Assembly (NCBI GenBank): GCA_043736395.1
Contig: JAYTCQ010000143.1
Span: forward strand, 1 to 50,156
DNA length: 50,156 bases
From: JAFDVL01 sp043736395
GTDB taxonomy: Bacteria > Acidobacteriota > Blastocatellia > RBC074
Direction of reading: 5' to 3'
The translations under genes and the position numbers were made by a program. Of the stretch, positions 7,244 to 15,312 are shown piece after piece. The notes beneath the pieces were generated by a model, which saw nothing but the letters and a program-made list of their open reading frames with translations, had not been told where the DNA came from and made no database searches. Position 1 is the stretch's first letter. Each line of letters opens with the position of its first letter.

Positions 7244-8404
7244 ATGCCCAAACCTGTCCGCATTTTATTCGTCCTGATTCTTCTGGGTGGCGTCGGTTAT
7301 TTTATTTGGAATAAATATTTCCGCGTCAAAATTGATCCGGGCAAAATCGAAGTTGCCGGACGCATTGAAGGCGATGATTCGACGATTGCTTCGAAAGTTC
7401 CCGGGCGTATCAAAGAAATCAAAGTTCGTGAAGGCGATCTGGTTAAAGCCGGTGATTTGATTGCCTGGCTAGACGATGATCAGATTCGGGCGCGTGAACA
7501 ACAAGCAAAATTTTCCGTCGAACAGGCGCAGGCTCGCGTGCAGCGAGCGCAACAGCAAATCGCAATTTTCGATGAGCAGATCAAAGGCAGTCAGCTTGGC
7601 GAACAGCAATCAAAAGCTGATGCCGAAGGTCGTGTGCGGCAGGCGGAAGCGCAGGTCGCCTCCGCTGAAGCTGCGCTGGCACAGGCTGAAGCTTCATTCA
7701 AATTCGCCAAGTGGGATGAAGAGAAATACGTGACGCTGAGAAGTACGGGTGATGTTCCTGAGCGTCAGTTGCAACAGGCGAAGACAACAGTTGCGGCGCA
7801 AGCGGAAATCGTCAGAGCCGCGAAAAAACAGGTGGATGCAGCGAAAGGCGGATTGAATGCGGCGCAGGCGATGCTGAAAAATCCCGTCATTCGCGCTACG
7901 CAAACTTCCACGATTCGGCAACAAATTATTCAGGCAAATTCTGACATTGAAGGCGCACAAGCAGATGTCGCACGCGCCAAGGCGCAGCTCGAAGAAGCGC
8001 AAGCCAATCGCAAAGAATTGCAAATCATCGCGCCATTTGATGGAACCGTTCAAACGCGTGCCGTCGAACCCGGAGAAGTTGTCGCTGCCGGAACTCCGAT
8101 CATCACGTTGATTGACCTCAGCGCTTTGTATTTGCGTGGCTTCGTCCCTGATTTGAAAATCGGAAATGTGAAAGTTGGGCAGAAGGCAAAGGTCTGGATT
8201 GATTCTATTGATCAGAACACGAAAAAGAGAATTGAGCTGGAAGCAGAAGTCATTCGTATAGATCCGCAAGCTTCGTTCACCCCTGAGAACACGTACTTTC
8301 GCGATGATCGCATCAAGCAGGTTTTTGGTGTGAAGTTGAAGTTGAAAGGCAATTTGAGCAGCGCAAAACCGGGGATGCCTGCAGATGGGGAGATAAGTCT
8401 TTAG
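7244..8404 (+). CDS. HlyD-family efflux adaptor (YbhG-like)
   Basis: The protein is the periplasmic adaptor of a tripartite ABC efflux pump. An N-terminal signal anchor (VRILFVLILLGGVGYFIW) is followed by a biotinyl-lipoyl half (EVAGRIEGDDSTIASKVPGRI), a long Ala/Gln/Glu-rich coiled coil (about residues 75-230), the second lipoyl half (IIAPFDGTVQTRAVEPGEVV) and a beta-barrel domain. It leads an operon with a double ABC ATPase and two permeases, the gene order of ybhGFSR in enterobacteria. I prefer the ATG at 7244 with GAG seven bases upstream; a TTG at 7232 would add four residues. It is probably controlled through the palindrome at 7199-7214. Substrate unknown, perhaps drugs or other xenobiotics. 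Confidence 0.9.
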   Translation: MPKPVRILFVLILLGGVGYFIWNKYFRVKIDPGKIEVAGRIEGDDSTIASKVPGRIKEIKVREGDLVKAGDLIAWLDDDQIRAREQQAKFSVEQAQARVQRAQQQIAIFDEQIKGSQLGEQQSKADAEGRVRQAEAQVASAEAALAQAEASFKFAKWDEEKYVTLRSTGDVPERQLQQAKTTVAAQAEIVRAAKKQVDAAKGGLNAAQAMLKNPVIRATQTSTIRQQIIQANSDIEGAQADVARAKAQLEEAQANRKELQIIAPFDGTVQTRAVEPGEVVAAGTPIITLIDLSALYLRGFVPDLKIGNVKVGQKAKVWIDSIDQNTKKRIELEAEVIRIDPQASFTPENTYFRDDRIKQVFGVKLKLKGNLSSAKPGMPADGEISL

Positions 8405-8409
8405 TTAAA

Positions 8410-8551
8410 AGTAATGAGTGATGAGTATCAACTAGTTTCAGAAAATGAAAAAAAACACCGGTCAAAGCGAAATGCAAAACCAAATCCCAGAAACTCAAAA
8501 CTTTAAACTCGAAACTCGAAACTCATCACTCATTACTCATCACTCATTACT
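8410..8551. repeat. inverted 17-bp repeat with tandem 14-bp unit
   Basis: The 17-mer at 8410-8426 is the reverse complement of 8521-8537, and the same 17-mer recurs at 8535-8551, so the right arm is a tandem repeat of 14-base period. It spans the intergenic gap and the first codons of the ABC ATPase gene. Confidence 0.85.
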
Positions 8552-10469
8552 AGATACCGTAGCGATTCAGATTCGCAATCTCACAAAATCCTACGGCGCG
8601 GTCGAAGCCGTGAAAGGTATCAATCTCGACATCAATGCCGGAGAAATTTTTGGCCTGATCGGGCCGGATGGAGCAGGGAAAACTTCGACGTTTCAAATCC
8701 TCGGCGGAGTCATGAAAGCTACGGCAGGCACGGCTGAGATGTTCGGTGTGAACGCTCGTGATGCGCGGCATTTCGTAGGCTACCTCACACAGGCTTTCAG
8801 TCTTTATCAAGACCTCAGCGTCAAAGAAAACCTTGAATACATTGGTGAATTGCGATTAGTTGATCGAGATCAAATTCTGGAACGCGGGAATCGTTATCTA
8901 AAACTTTTCGATATGGATCGTTTCACGGATCGCCTCGCCGGACGCTTAAGCGGAGGGATGAAGCAAAAACTTGCGCTGACGTGCGCGTTGATTGCCGAGC
9001 CAAAAATTCTTTTACTGGATGAACCGACGACGGGAGTTGATCCGGTTTCCCGCCGCGAATTTTGGGATGCGCTGGCCAATCTCGCGGCAGAAGGAATGAC
9101 GATCGTCGTCGCTACGCCTTATCTGGATGAAGCCGAAAGATGCAATCGTGTAGCGTTGATGTTTAATGGCAAAATTCAGCAAATTGGAACACCGGCGGAA
9201 CTGAAAAAAAATCTGGGATTACAGCGTCTCGAAGTGAGAGTGACGGATTTGCGCCGCGCCGATGATGTGCTGAACGAGGTCGCAGAAATCCACGACATTC
9301 AACGCTTCGGAGATCGTTTGGATGTGATGGTGAGCGACCTCAAACGCGGAGAGGGTGAAACACGAATAGCGTTAGAGAATGCAGATATTTCAATCATCGA
9401 AGTTCGCAGCGGCTTGCCGACGCTGGAAAATACGTTTGTTTCTGTCCTACGAAATTTGCATCCCGAAAAACCTATTCTGCCCTTTCCTGTGCATCGCGAA
9501 TTTCGGCAGCGAAAGCCCGGTGCCATCGCTATCGGCGCAAAAAATCTCAACAAAAAATTCGGCGACTTTCACGCCGTCAAAAACATTAATCTTGAAATCA
9601 AGTACGGAGAAATTTACGGCTTGCTCGGAGCGAACGGCGCTGGCAAAACAACGACGATAAAAATGCTGTGCGGCTTGCTCGAAGCGACGAACGGCGACAT
9701 GACTTTGGCGGATGAACAGGGCGGTTTTCGTTCCAGTGTAGTGCGACAGCGCATCGGATATATGTCACAAAAATTTTCGCTTTATGACGACATTACGATT
9801 GGCGAAAACTTAGATTTTTTCGCGGGCGTTTACGGAATACCACGTCAGGATCGGGATGAGAAAAAACGTTGGGTGCTGAACTTCGCAGGCCTCGAAGACA
9901 AAGCAGATCAGATGGTCGGAAGCCTGCCGGGAGGATGGAAACAGCGTGTCGCATTCGGTGCCGCAGTTATGCATGAACCCAGTGTTTTATTTCTCGATGA
10001 ACCGACTTCAGGTGTCGACCCCATCGCGCGTCGTCAATTTTGGAAAATGATAAATTCGCTCGCAGATCGTGGTGTCGCGGTGCTCGTGACGACACATTAT
10101 TTGGAAGAAGCGGAACAATGCAATCGTTTGGGATTAATGGTGGCGGGAGAATTAGTCGCCGAAGGAACACCGACCGGAATCAAAGCCGAACAAGGCGGAC
10201 ATCTGATTGAACTCTATCCAAGCGAACCGCAAAAGGCTGCGAATTTGCTGAAAACAAAAATGGATCGCTGGCGCGTTTCACAATTCGGAGACCGCCTGCA
10301 CGTCATCGTTGACGAAGAAGCGAACGAAGGAATTGCCAATCTCACCCACGAATTAGCACAAGAAAATATTCAAGTATTGCAGGCTCACGAAGAAACATAT
10401 TCTCTGGAAGATGTGTTTATTGTCGTTGTCGAAAAAGCCCGGGCGAAAGGGAAATTCGTCGGAGAGTAG
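8445..10469 (+). CDS. fused double ABC ATPase (YbhF-like)
   Basis: The 674-residue chain holds two complete ABC-2-type nucleotide-binding domains. The first has Walker A GPDGAGKTS (73-81), signature LSGGMKQK and Walker B LLLDEPTTGVD. The second (from about residue 355) has GANGAGKTT near 394, a variant signature LPGGWKQR and Walker B LFLDEPTSGVD. This is the energising subunit of the YbhFSR-type exporter and sits between the adaptor and permease genes. The N-terminus is odd: about residues 22-37 are encoded by a tandem intergenic repeat, and homologous sequence starts only at IQIRNLTKSYG. No better start codon is present, so either the repeat is translated or the true start is non-canonical. 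Confidence 0.92.
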   Translation: MKKNTGQSEMQNQIPETQNFKLETRNSSLITHHSLLDTVAIQIRNLTKSYGAVEAVKGINLDINAGEIFGLIGPDGAGKTSTFQILGGVMKATAGTAEMFGVNARDARHFVGYLTQAFSLYQDLSVKENLEYIGELRLVDRDQILERGNRYLKLFDMDRFTDRLAGRLSGGMKQKLALTCALIAEPKILLLDEPTTGVDPVSRREFWDALANLAAEGMTIVVATPYLDEAERCNRVALMFNGKIQQIGTPAELKKNLGLQRLEVRVTDLRRADDVLNEVAEIHDIQRFGDRLDVMVSDLKRGEGETRIALENADISIIEVRSGLPTLENTFVSVLRNLHPEKPILPFPVHREFRQRKPGAIAIGAKNLNKKFGDFHAVKNINLEIKYGEIYGLLGANGAGKTTTIKMLCGLLEATNGDMTLADEQGGFRSSVVRQRIGYMSQKFSLYDDITIGENLDFFAGVYGIPRQDRDEKKRWVLNFAGLEDKADQMVGSLPGGWKQRVAFGAAVMHEPSVLFLDEPTSGVDPIARRQFWKMINSLADRGVAVLVTTHYLEEAEQCNRLGLMVAGELVAEGTPTGIKAEQGGHLIELYPSEPQKAANLLKTKMDRWRVSQFGDRLHVIVDEEANEGIANLTHELAQENIQVLQAHEETYSLEDVFIVVVEKARAKGKFVGE

Positions 10470-10570
10470 GATAGGCGTCCCCGCCTGTCCACCGTCCACA
10501 TGAAGCCAACTTAGAGAAATAGAGACAAAGAGCAGCACGAGTACCCTTTCGACAGGCGGGGACGCCTATC
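10470..10570. repeat. 20-bp perfect inverted repeat
   Basis: Bases 10470-10489 (GATAGGCGTCCCCGCCTGTC) and 10551-10570 are exact reverse complements with 61 bases between. The element fills the gap between the ATPase stop (TAG ending at 10469) and the first permease. A related GCCTATCGTACC hairpin occurs near 41165, so this is probably a dispersed family. Confidence 0.9.
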
Positions 10571-10579
10571 GTATCTTTT

Positions 10580-11692
10580 ATGCGAAGAATTATAGCTCAG
10601 GCGAAAAAAGAACTCCGACAAATTTCACGTGACAAGCTGGCGCTGGCGTTAGCGTTTGTGTTGCCTGCATTTTTAATTATCCTGCTCGGCTCGGCGATTT
10701 CGTTGACGGTGACGAATTTGCCGATTGTCGTGCAAGACCTGGACTCTACTTCGATGTCGCGGAAATACGCCGAAGCTTTCCGAAATTCATTAACTTTTCA
10801 CATTGTAGAATTACCGCTTTCGGATCATCCTGAGATGGCTTTGCAAAATAATCAGGCGCGTGCGGCGATTATTATTCCAGAACATTTCGAACGTGATTTG
10901 TTACGCGGGCAAAATACCGAAATACAAATTTTAGTGGACGCTACGGAACCGAATACAGCAAATTTGATGCGTGGGAGTTTGTCTGCACTCACGCAAAATT
11001 TCATTCGCGCAAATGTTCCGGCAGCAGCGAAAATTCAACCGGCGATCAAAGCCGTACCGCGCCTATGGTTCAATCCCGGACGTGAAGCGAAAAAGTTTTT
11101 TGGGCCTGGGATTTTTGTCCTGGCTTTGTCGTTATTTCCGCCGTTGCTCGCGACTCTCGCGATGGCACGCGAATGGGAACAGAAAACAATTTTACAGGTT
11201 TATGTTTCCAGCATTTCCGCGCACGAATATTTGTTCGGCAAAATCATCGCTTTCACGATTATCGGCATCATTGAATGGATGGTCGGGCTGGTAGTTTTAT
11301 TCGGAATTTTTGATCTAAGCATTGTCGCTGATCCTTCGCCGTTTATCGTCGGCAGCCTTTTGTTTGTGATCTGTGTCGTGACGTTTGGTGTGATGGTCGG
11401 CGCAGGAATTTCCAATCCATCCGTAGCGATACAGATACTTGCAATTGGCGGATTCATCATGGCGTTTTTACTTTCCGGTTTGATCTTCCCGATTGAAACA
11501 ATTCCAAAGATTTTGCAGCCAATTTCTAACATAGCGCAAGCCAGATATTTCATAGTCATCGTCCGCGACGCGCTGATTCGTGGCGGAGGATGGCCTGCGG
11601 TGTGGTGGGCAGTTTTGGCAATCGCAGTGATCGCAATCGTGTTTTATCTTCTGGCATGGAAGAAAATGCGCCTCATGCAACTCACTGATTAA
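10580..11692 (+). CDS. ABC-2 type permease (YbhS-like)
   Basis: This 370-residue permease has the ABC2_membrane_3 layout. One N-terminal helix (LALALAFVLPAFLIILLGSA) is followed by a large extracytoplasmic domain (about residues 45-175, with VQDLDSTSMSRKYAEAF) and then five C-terminal helices, including the LATLAMAREWEQKTILQ coupling region and the LLSGLIFPIETIPKILQP re-entrant motif. It pairs with the second permease at 12205 to make a heterodimeric channel driven by the double ATPase. The ATG at 10580 directly follows an inverted repeat and has no strong ribosome binding site. Confidence 0.92.
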   Translation: MRRIIAQAKKELRQISRDKLALALAFVLPAFLIILLGSAISLTVTNLPIVVQDLDSTSMSRKYAEAFRNSLTFHIVELPLSDHPEMALQNNQARAAIIIPEHFERDLLRGQNTEIQILVDATEPNTANLMRGSLSALTQNFIRANVPAAAKIQPAIKAVPRLWFNPGREAKKFFGPGIFVLALSLFPPLLATLAMAREWEQKTILQVYVSSISAHEYLFGKIIAFTIIGIIEWMVGLVVLFGIFDLSIVADPSPFIVGSLLFVICVVTFGVMVGAGISNPSVAIQILAIGGFIMAFLLSGLIFPIETIPKILQPISNIAQARYFIVIVRDALIRGGGWPAVWWAVLAIAVIAIVFYLLAWKKMRLMQLTD

Positions 11693-11696
11693 GAAG

Positions 11697-12203
11697 GTGG
11701 TCGGTGTGCGGTGGTCGGGGGTCGGTTTTGGAGGAGGACTACCACAGTAAAAAATTAACAAAGGAAAGGTGAAAAAATTATGACGGTGAAAAGTTATCGA
11801 GATTTGGAGACATGGCAGCAGGGAATGGCTTTGGTGATGGAAGTTTATCGCGTGACCAAAATTTTTCCTAAAGAAGAATTATTTGGGCTAACAAGTCAGC
11901 TCCGAAGAGCGGCTGTTTCTATTCCATCAAATATTGCTGAAGGGCAGGGAAGAACTTCGACAAAAGAATTTTTGCATCACTTGGCGATTGCTTATGGATC
12001 GCTTTGTGAAGCGGAAACACAGCTGCTAATTGGAAGGCAACTTGAATATCTGAACCAGCGAGATTACGGACACATCGCTGAATTAACTGCCCGCGTTGGC
12101 CGCTTAATCAACGGACTTTCCAACTCGCTTAAAAATAAAATTTAGGAAGGGACGAAAACCTTACATAAGGAAAACCGACCCCCGACCCCCGATCACCGAC
12201 CAC
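11697..12203. mobile_element. inverted-repeat-bounded cassette carrying a four-helix-bundle gene
   Basis: Bases 11697-11729 and 12171-12203 are reverse complements at 30 of 33 positions and consist of GGTCGG-type units. They bracket the four-helix-bundle gene exactly between the two permease genes of one transporter operon. The right arm ends one base before the ATG of the second permease. No transposase is present and no target-site duplication is obvious. Calling it a mobilisable or recombination-inserted cassette is inference. Confidence 0.5.
11780..12145 (+). CDS. four-helix-bundle protein (S23/23S rRNA IVP family)
   Basis: The 121-residue protein has the pattern of the S23/IVP four-helix-bundle family: VKSYRDLETWQQGMALVMEVY, then the diagnostic ELFGLTSQLRRAAVSIPSNIAEGQGR (residues about 37-61), then EFLHHLAIAYGSLCEAETQL. 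Founding members are encoded in intervening sequences of 23S rRNA genes, and the related Avd protein serves diversity-generating retroelements, but most dispersed copies have no known role. Here there is no rRNA gene and no reverse transcriptase nearby. The gene sits between two ABC permease genes, flanked by long inverted repeats, and appears to be an insertion into the operon. AAAGG precedes the ATG by about ten bases. Confidence 0.88.
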   Translation: MTVKSYRDLETWQQGMALVMEVYRVTKIFPKEELFGLTSQLRRAAVSIPSNIAEGQGRTSTKEFLHHLAIAYGSLCEAETQLLIGRQLEYLNQRDYGHIAELTARVGRLINGLSNSLKNKI

Positions 12204-12204
12204 T

Positions 12205-13338
12205 ATGGATAGAATTCTTAACATGCGAATCTGGACTCTAATTATAAAAGAGCTAAACCAGATCAAGCGCAGCAAGCAATTCATCATCTCCTTAATTTTT
12301 CCTCCGACGATTCAGGTGATAATTTTCGGCTTTGCGCTTGATCCCGCTATGACGAATATGAAGCTCGGCATCGTAGACGAATCCCGTTCCGTTGAATCCC
12401 GCGAACTCGTTTCCGCTTTCACTGCTAACGAAGCCTTTAAATTACAGGGTTATTTCGCTTCGCCCGATGAAGTCGGAAAGGCGTTAACAGAAGGCAAACT
12501 TGATGCCGCGATTATTATTCCTTACAAATTTGCCGAACAGCGCACCCGCAAAGAAACCGCCGAAATTCAAATGATTTTCAATGGCGTCAATACGAATACG
12601 GGAACAATTGCGCAAGGGTACGCTTCACGCATCGTTGCGGAATTAAATCAAAAGCTTGCCGGGCAACTGCGTGTCAATCATTCTGAATCCAATTTCCCGG
12701 TCACGCCGCGTGTCGCGTTACTTTACAATCCCGGCTTGATTAGTTCGTGGTTTATCGTGACGGGAACGTTTGGCGTTTTGTTAATTTTGAATAGCTCTTT
12801 AGTCGCTGCGGCTGCCTTGACGAAAGAAAAACAAATGGGAACAGTTGAGCAATTGTTGATGACTCCGGCAGGAACTTCAGAAATTATCATTGCTAAAATT
12901 ACTCCACTTTTTACGTTGCTGATGGGAACAGTTTGTATCGTGATGCTGGTGATAACGCAGGTTTTCAGCGTTCCCGTGCGCGGCAGTTTAAGCCTGATTT
13001 TTCTGGCGGCGGCGTTATGTGTAATGTGCGGAATCGGGATCGGGACGTTTATCGCGACGTTCACGAAAAACGCGACACAGGCGCAATTGTTGAGCTTTTT
13101 TATTAATCCACCGATAGCGATGTTGTCTGGTTCGGTGACGCCAATTGAAGCGATGCCCGAATGGATGCAACCGTTTACTTATTTAAATCCGGTGCGACAT
13201 TTTGGAATAATTGTTCGCAGTATTCTTTTTAAAAATACGGGATTTGATGCGCTGTATTTACATTTTATTGCGTTGCTGGTGATCGCGGTCGTACTGGTTT
13301 CATTGAGTGTTGGGCGATTTAGGAAGCAGTTGAGCTGA
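12205..13338 (+). CDS. ABC-2 type permease (YbhR-like)
   Basis: This 377-residue permease is a paralogue of the one at 10580. It has an N-terminal helix (FIISLIFPPTIQVIIFGFAL), an extracytoplasmic domain (about residues 50-180, with GIVDESRSVESRELVSAF), then helices including TKEKQMGTVEQLLMTPAGTSEI and the MLSGSVTPIEAMPEWMQPF motif. It forms the second half of the YbhRS-like channel. The ATG at 12205 lies directly against an inverted repeat and lacks a ribosome binding site. The internal ATG at 12223 (MRIWTLIIKEL) is an alternative start. The cassette between the permeases may have displaced the original leader. It converges on the DUF4276 gene with only eight bases between. Confidence 0.92.
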   Translation: MDRILNMRIWTLIIKELNQIKRSKQFIISLIFPPTIQVIIFGFALDPAMTNMKLGIVDESRSVESRELVSAFTANEAFKLQGYFASPDEVGKALTEGKLDAAIIIPYKFAEQRTRKETAEIQMIFNGVNTNTGTIAQGYASRIVAELNQKLAGQLRVNHSESNFPVTPRVALLYNPGLISSWFIVTGTFGVLLILNSSLVAAAALTKEKQMGTVEQLLMTPAGTSEIIIAKITPLFTLLMGTVCIVMLVITQVFSVPVRGSLSLIFLAAALCVMCGIGIGTFIATFTKNATQAQLLSFFINPPIAMLSGSVTPIEAMPEWMQPFTYLNPVRHFGIIVRSILFKNTGFDALYLHFIALLVIAVVLVSLSVGRFRKQLS

Positions 13339-13346
13339 GGGATTGA

Positions 13347-13964
13347 TTATCCTGCTTCGTTCATTAACTTGGAAATTGTCGTGAACATTTGGTCGCAATG
13401 GTTTGATGCTTTTCGAACTTTCGCCGGAGTGATAAGTCCAAGTAATTTCGCGCCGTGTTGAATTTTATGATATTCGGGTTTATTCGTTTGGCGAATCGCG
13501 TTGTTTAGCGATTTCGTGAGCGCAGGTTTGTCAATTTTTTCGACATCACGGTTTTTGGGCAAAGCCTTCGCGTTGAATCCCTGTCCATAAAAAGTTGCCA
13601 GTGCGGCAGGATCAGCCAATAGCCAAGCCTCCATTGTTTGCACCATCAAATGACATTGTTCATCGTTGCATCCCAGAGAGTCCCAGTTGTCGAGTTGTTT
13701 TAAATGTAGCCAGGGAGTTTGTGAGACAGGAGCTTCAGCATCAACGAGTAAAATATTTATCGCGTCTTTGTGAATTTGTAGCGCAGTTGTGAAGTTGTCA
13801 TACGCCATGGCTCGACCGCCGCAAATAATTAATTGAAATCTGATACGTTTCTCTCGTGCGATTTCGTAGAGTTCCTTGAGAAACGTTCGCATCCCTTCTC
13901 GAAACGGGTCTTTCGTATTTGGCCCATCACCACCACCTTCACAATAAATCCGAATTTCAGCCAT
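13347..13964 (-). CDS. DUF4276 family protein (TOPRIM-like)
   Basis: The 205-residue protein begins MAEIRIYCEGGGDGPNTKD. The YCEGGGD motif (acidic residue E9) and a later ILLVDAEAP strand fit the metal-binding glutamate and the D-x-(D/E) motif of TOPRIM-like DUF4276 proteins. An MVQTMEAWLLAD stretch, frequent in this family, is also seen. The ATG overlaps the stop of the upstream ATPase gene (TAATG), preceded by GGAGG, so the pair is translationally coupled. AAA-ATPase plus TOPRIM-like pairs resemble OLD, Gabija and PARIS-type defence modules, where the TOPRIM protein is the nuclease effector. That role is inference; the residues for catalysis look present but were not modelled. Confidence 0.75.
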   Translation of the reverse strand: MAEIRIYCEGGGDGPNTKDPFREGMRTFLKELYEIAREKRIRFQLIICGGRAMAYDNFTTALQIHKDAINILLVDAEAPVSQTPWLHLKQLDNWDSLGCNDEQCHLMVQTMEAWLLADPAALATFYGQGFNAKALPKNRDVEKIDKPALTKSLNNAIRQTNKPEYHKIQHGAKLLGLITPAKVRKASNHCDQMFTTISKLMNEAG

Positions 13965-15277
13965 TACCGCACGCCTCCAATTTCACCCATTCGCCATAGA
14001 TCGCCGAGCGCATAACGATCCAGCCACGGCTTAATTTGCTCTGGATCAAGTCGCCGCAGTTTTGTACCTTCATCATCGCGTTCGCAAGTAATGATTGCTT
14101 CAGGGCATTCACTGAGACCGGAAATTAACGCATCAGAATGTGTAGTCACAATCAATTGTGTACGTTGTGAAGCGTCAATTAACAGTTCCGCGATTTGTGA
14201 AACGACGTGTGGATGTAAGCCAATTTCCGGTTCTTCAAGGCAAATGATTGGTGGCGGCTCAGGATCAAGCAGTAATGTTAATAAACATAAATACCGTAAC
14301 GTTCCTTCAGAAAGACGTGAAGCAGGGGTTGGTGTACTAAAGCCTTTTTCACGAATGTATAAGGGAACTGTACCACCTTCGATCTTTGGGAATATCTCTT
14401 CAACTGTAGGCAAAACAATTTTAAGCCGCTCGGTGATTTCTTGGCGCACAATTGCAGGTTTACTAATTAAAACAAGCCCTAAATTGCTACCGTCTTCTAA
14501 AAGCGTTGTGGACGGCAAGTCTGCTTTTTGTGGGTAACGTAATGTTCCAAAACGACCTAAGTTCCATCCTGTATAAAAGCTAATTCCTGAGTATATCTTT
14601 TGTAAATGTGAAAATGCTGGAAGGGCAATCGGGTCCTTATATTGACTTAATATTGAGCGCGTAATATCAACACTAATATGACTTCCGGTGTATTCAATTT
14701 TCTCTAGAGGAAAATTGTGGGTCTCTGGGAATTCTAGTGGCCAGCTGCCTCCAGTTGTGTTCGATAAATCCCCCATCAACAACATTTTGTCGCTTATAAG
14801 CTGACTTCCCAGAGACCCAAAATTGTCGGAAGCGGGAAGTATCTTTTTTGAGCGCAGAATTGCGATGTCGCCATGATTATATGTATAGAAAATTAGTGGG
14901 GAACTCTCTTCGCCATTAAGAGGAATAGCTTCTATTGTTTCAAAACGAACATAAAAACGATCACTTGCAACTCCTATTGAATGCCGTATTGGATAGCCAG
15001 CAGTCTCCCAACTAATTGTCGCTCCAAGCCCAAAGAGACTGGGAGCTTGAACACCTTTCCATAAATATTCAGAGGTTCCTCCCCCTTCTCGAATTGGTTT
15101 TTCTAGGTCTTCGGGAGTTGCGCTCAAAATGCGAAGCGCTTCGATAAAGTTCGACTTACCAGAACCATTAGGACCTATTAAAACGTTAAGGGGTTGCAAA
15201 TCAATTTTTCTAAAACTTCTTCCGAATGTAAGAAAATTAGATAAATGTAAACTTTGGATTAATTTTTTACCTTGCAT
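13964..15277 (-). CDS. AAA ATPase (OLD/AAA_15-21-like) paired with DUF4276
   Basis: The 437-residue SMC/RecF-like ATPase has Walker A GPNGSGKS at residues 35-42, an ABC-like signature LSEGTLRYLCLL, Walker B ICLEEPEIGLHP, and an H-loop stretch IVTTHSDALISGL. It ends with the LWRMGEIGG motif typical of predicted AAA_21/AAA_15 ATPases. The start at 15277 follows AAGGA; an upstream ATG at 15316 would overlap the previous gene. It lies 35 bases after the M20 amidohydrolase and is coupled to DUF4276. In PARIS-type and related systems such an ATPase senses phage proteins and releases a toxic partner; here that is inferred from architecture only. Confidence 0.82.
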   Translation of the reverse strand: MQGKKLIQSLHLSNFLTFGRSFRKIDLQPLNVLIGPNGSGKSNFIEALRILSATPEDLEKPIREGGGTSEYLWKGVQAPSLFGLGATISWETAGYPIRHSIGVASDRFYVRFETIEAIPLNGEESSPLIFYTYNHGDIAILRSKKILPASDNFGSLGSQLISDKMLLMGDLSNTTGGSWPLEFPETHNFPLEKIEYTGSHISVDITRSILSQYKDPIALPAFSHLQKIYSGISFYTGWNLGRFGTLRYPQKADLPSTTLLEDGSNLGLVLISKPAIVRQEITERLKIVLPTVEEIFPKIEGGTVPLYIREKGFSTPTPASRLSEGTLRYLCLLTLLLDPEPPPIICLEEPEIGLHPHVVSQIAELLIDASQRTQLIVTTHSDALISGLSECPEAIITCERDDEGTKLRRLDPEQIKPWLDRYALGDLWRMGEIGGVR

Positions 15278-15312
15278 GGTTGGGTCCTTCGTTACTCCTA
15301 ATATTTCCCACT

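Noticed and set aside
11780..12145. Part of a diversity-generating retroelement (Avd-like accessory protein)
   Set aside because: No reverse transcriptase, template repeat or variable target gene is nearby; the dispersed S23-type reading fits better.
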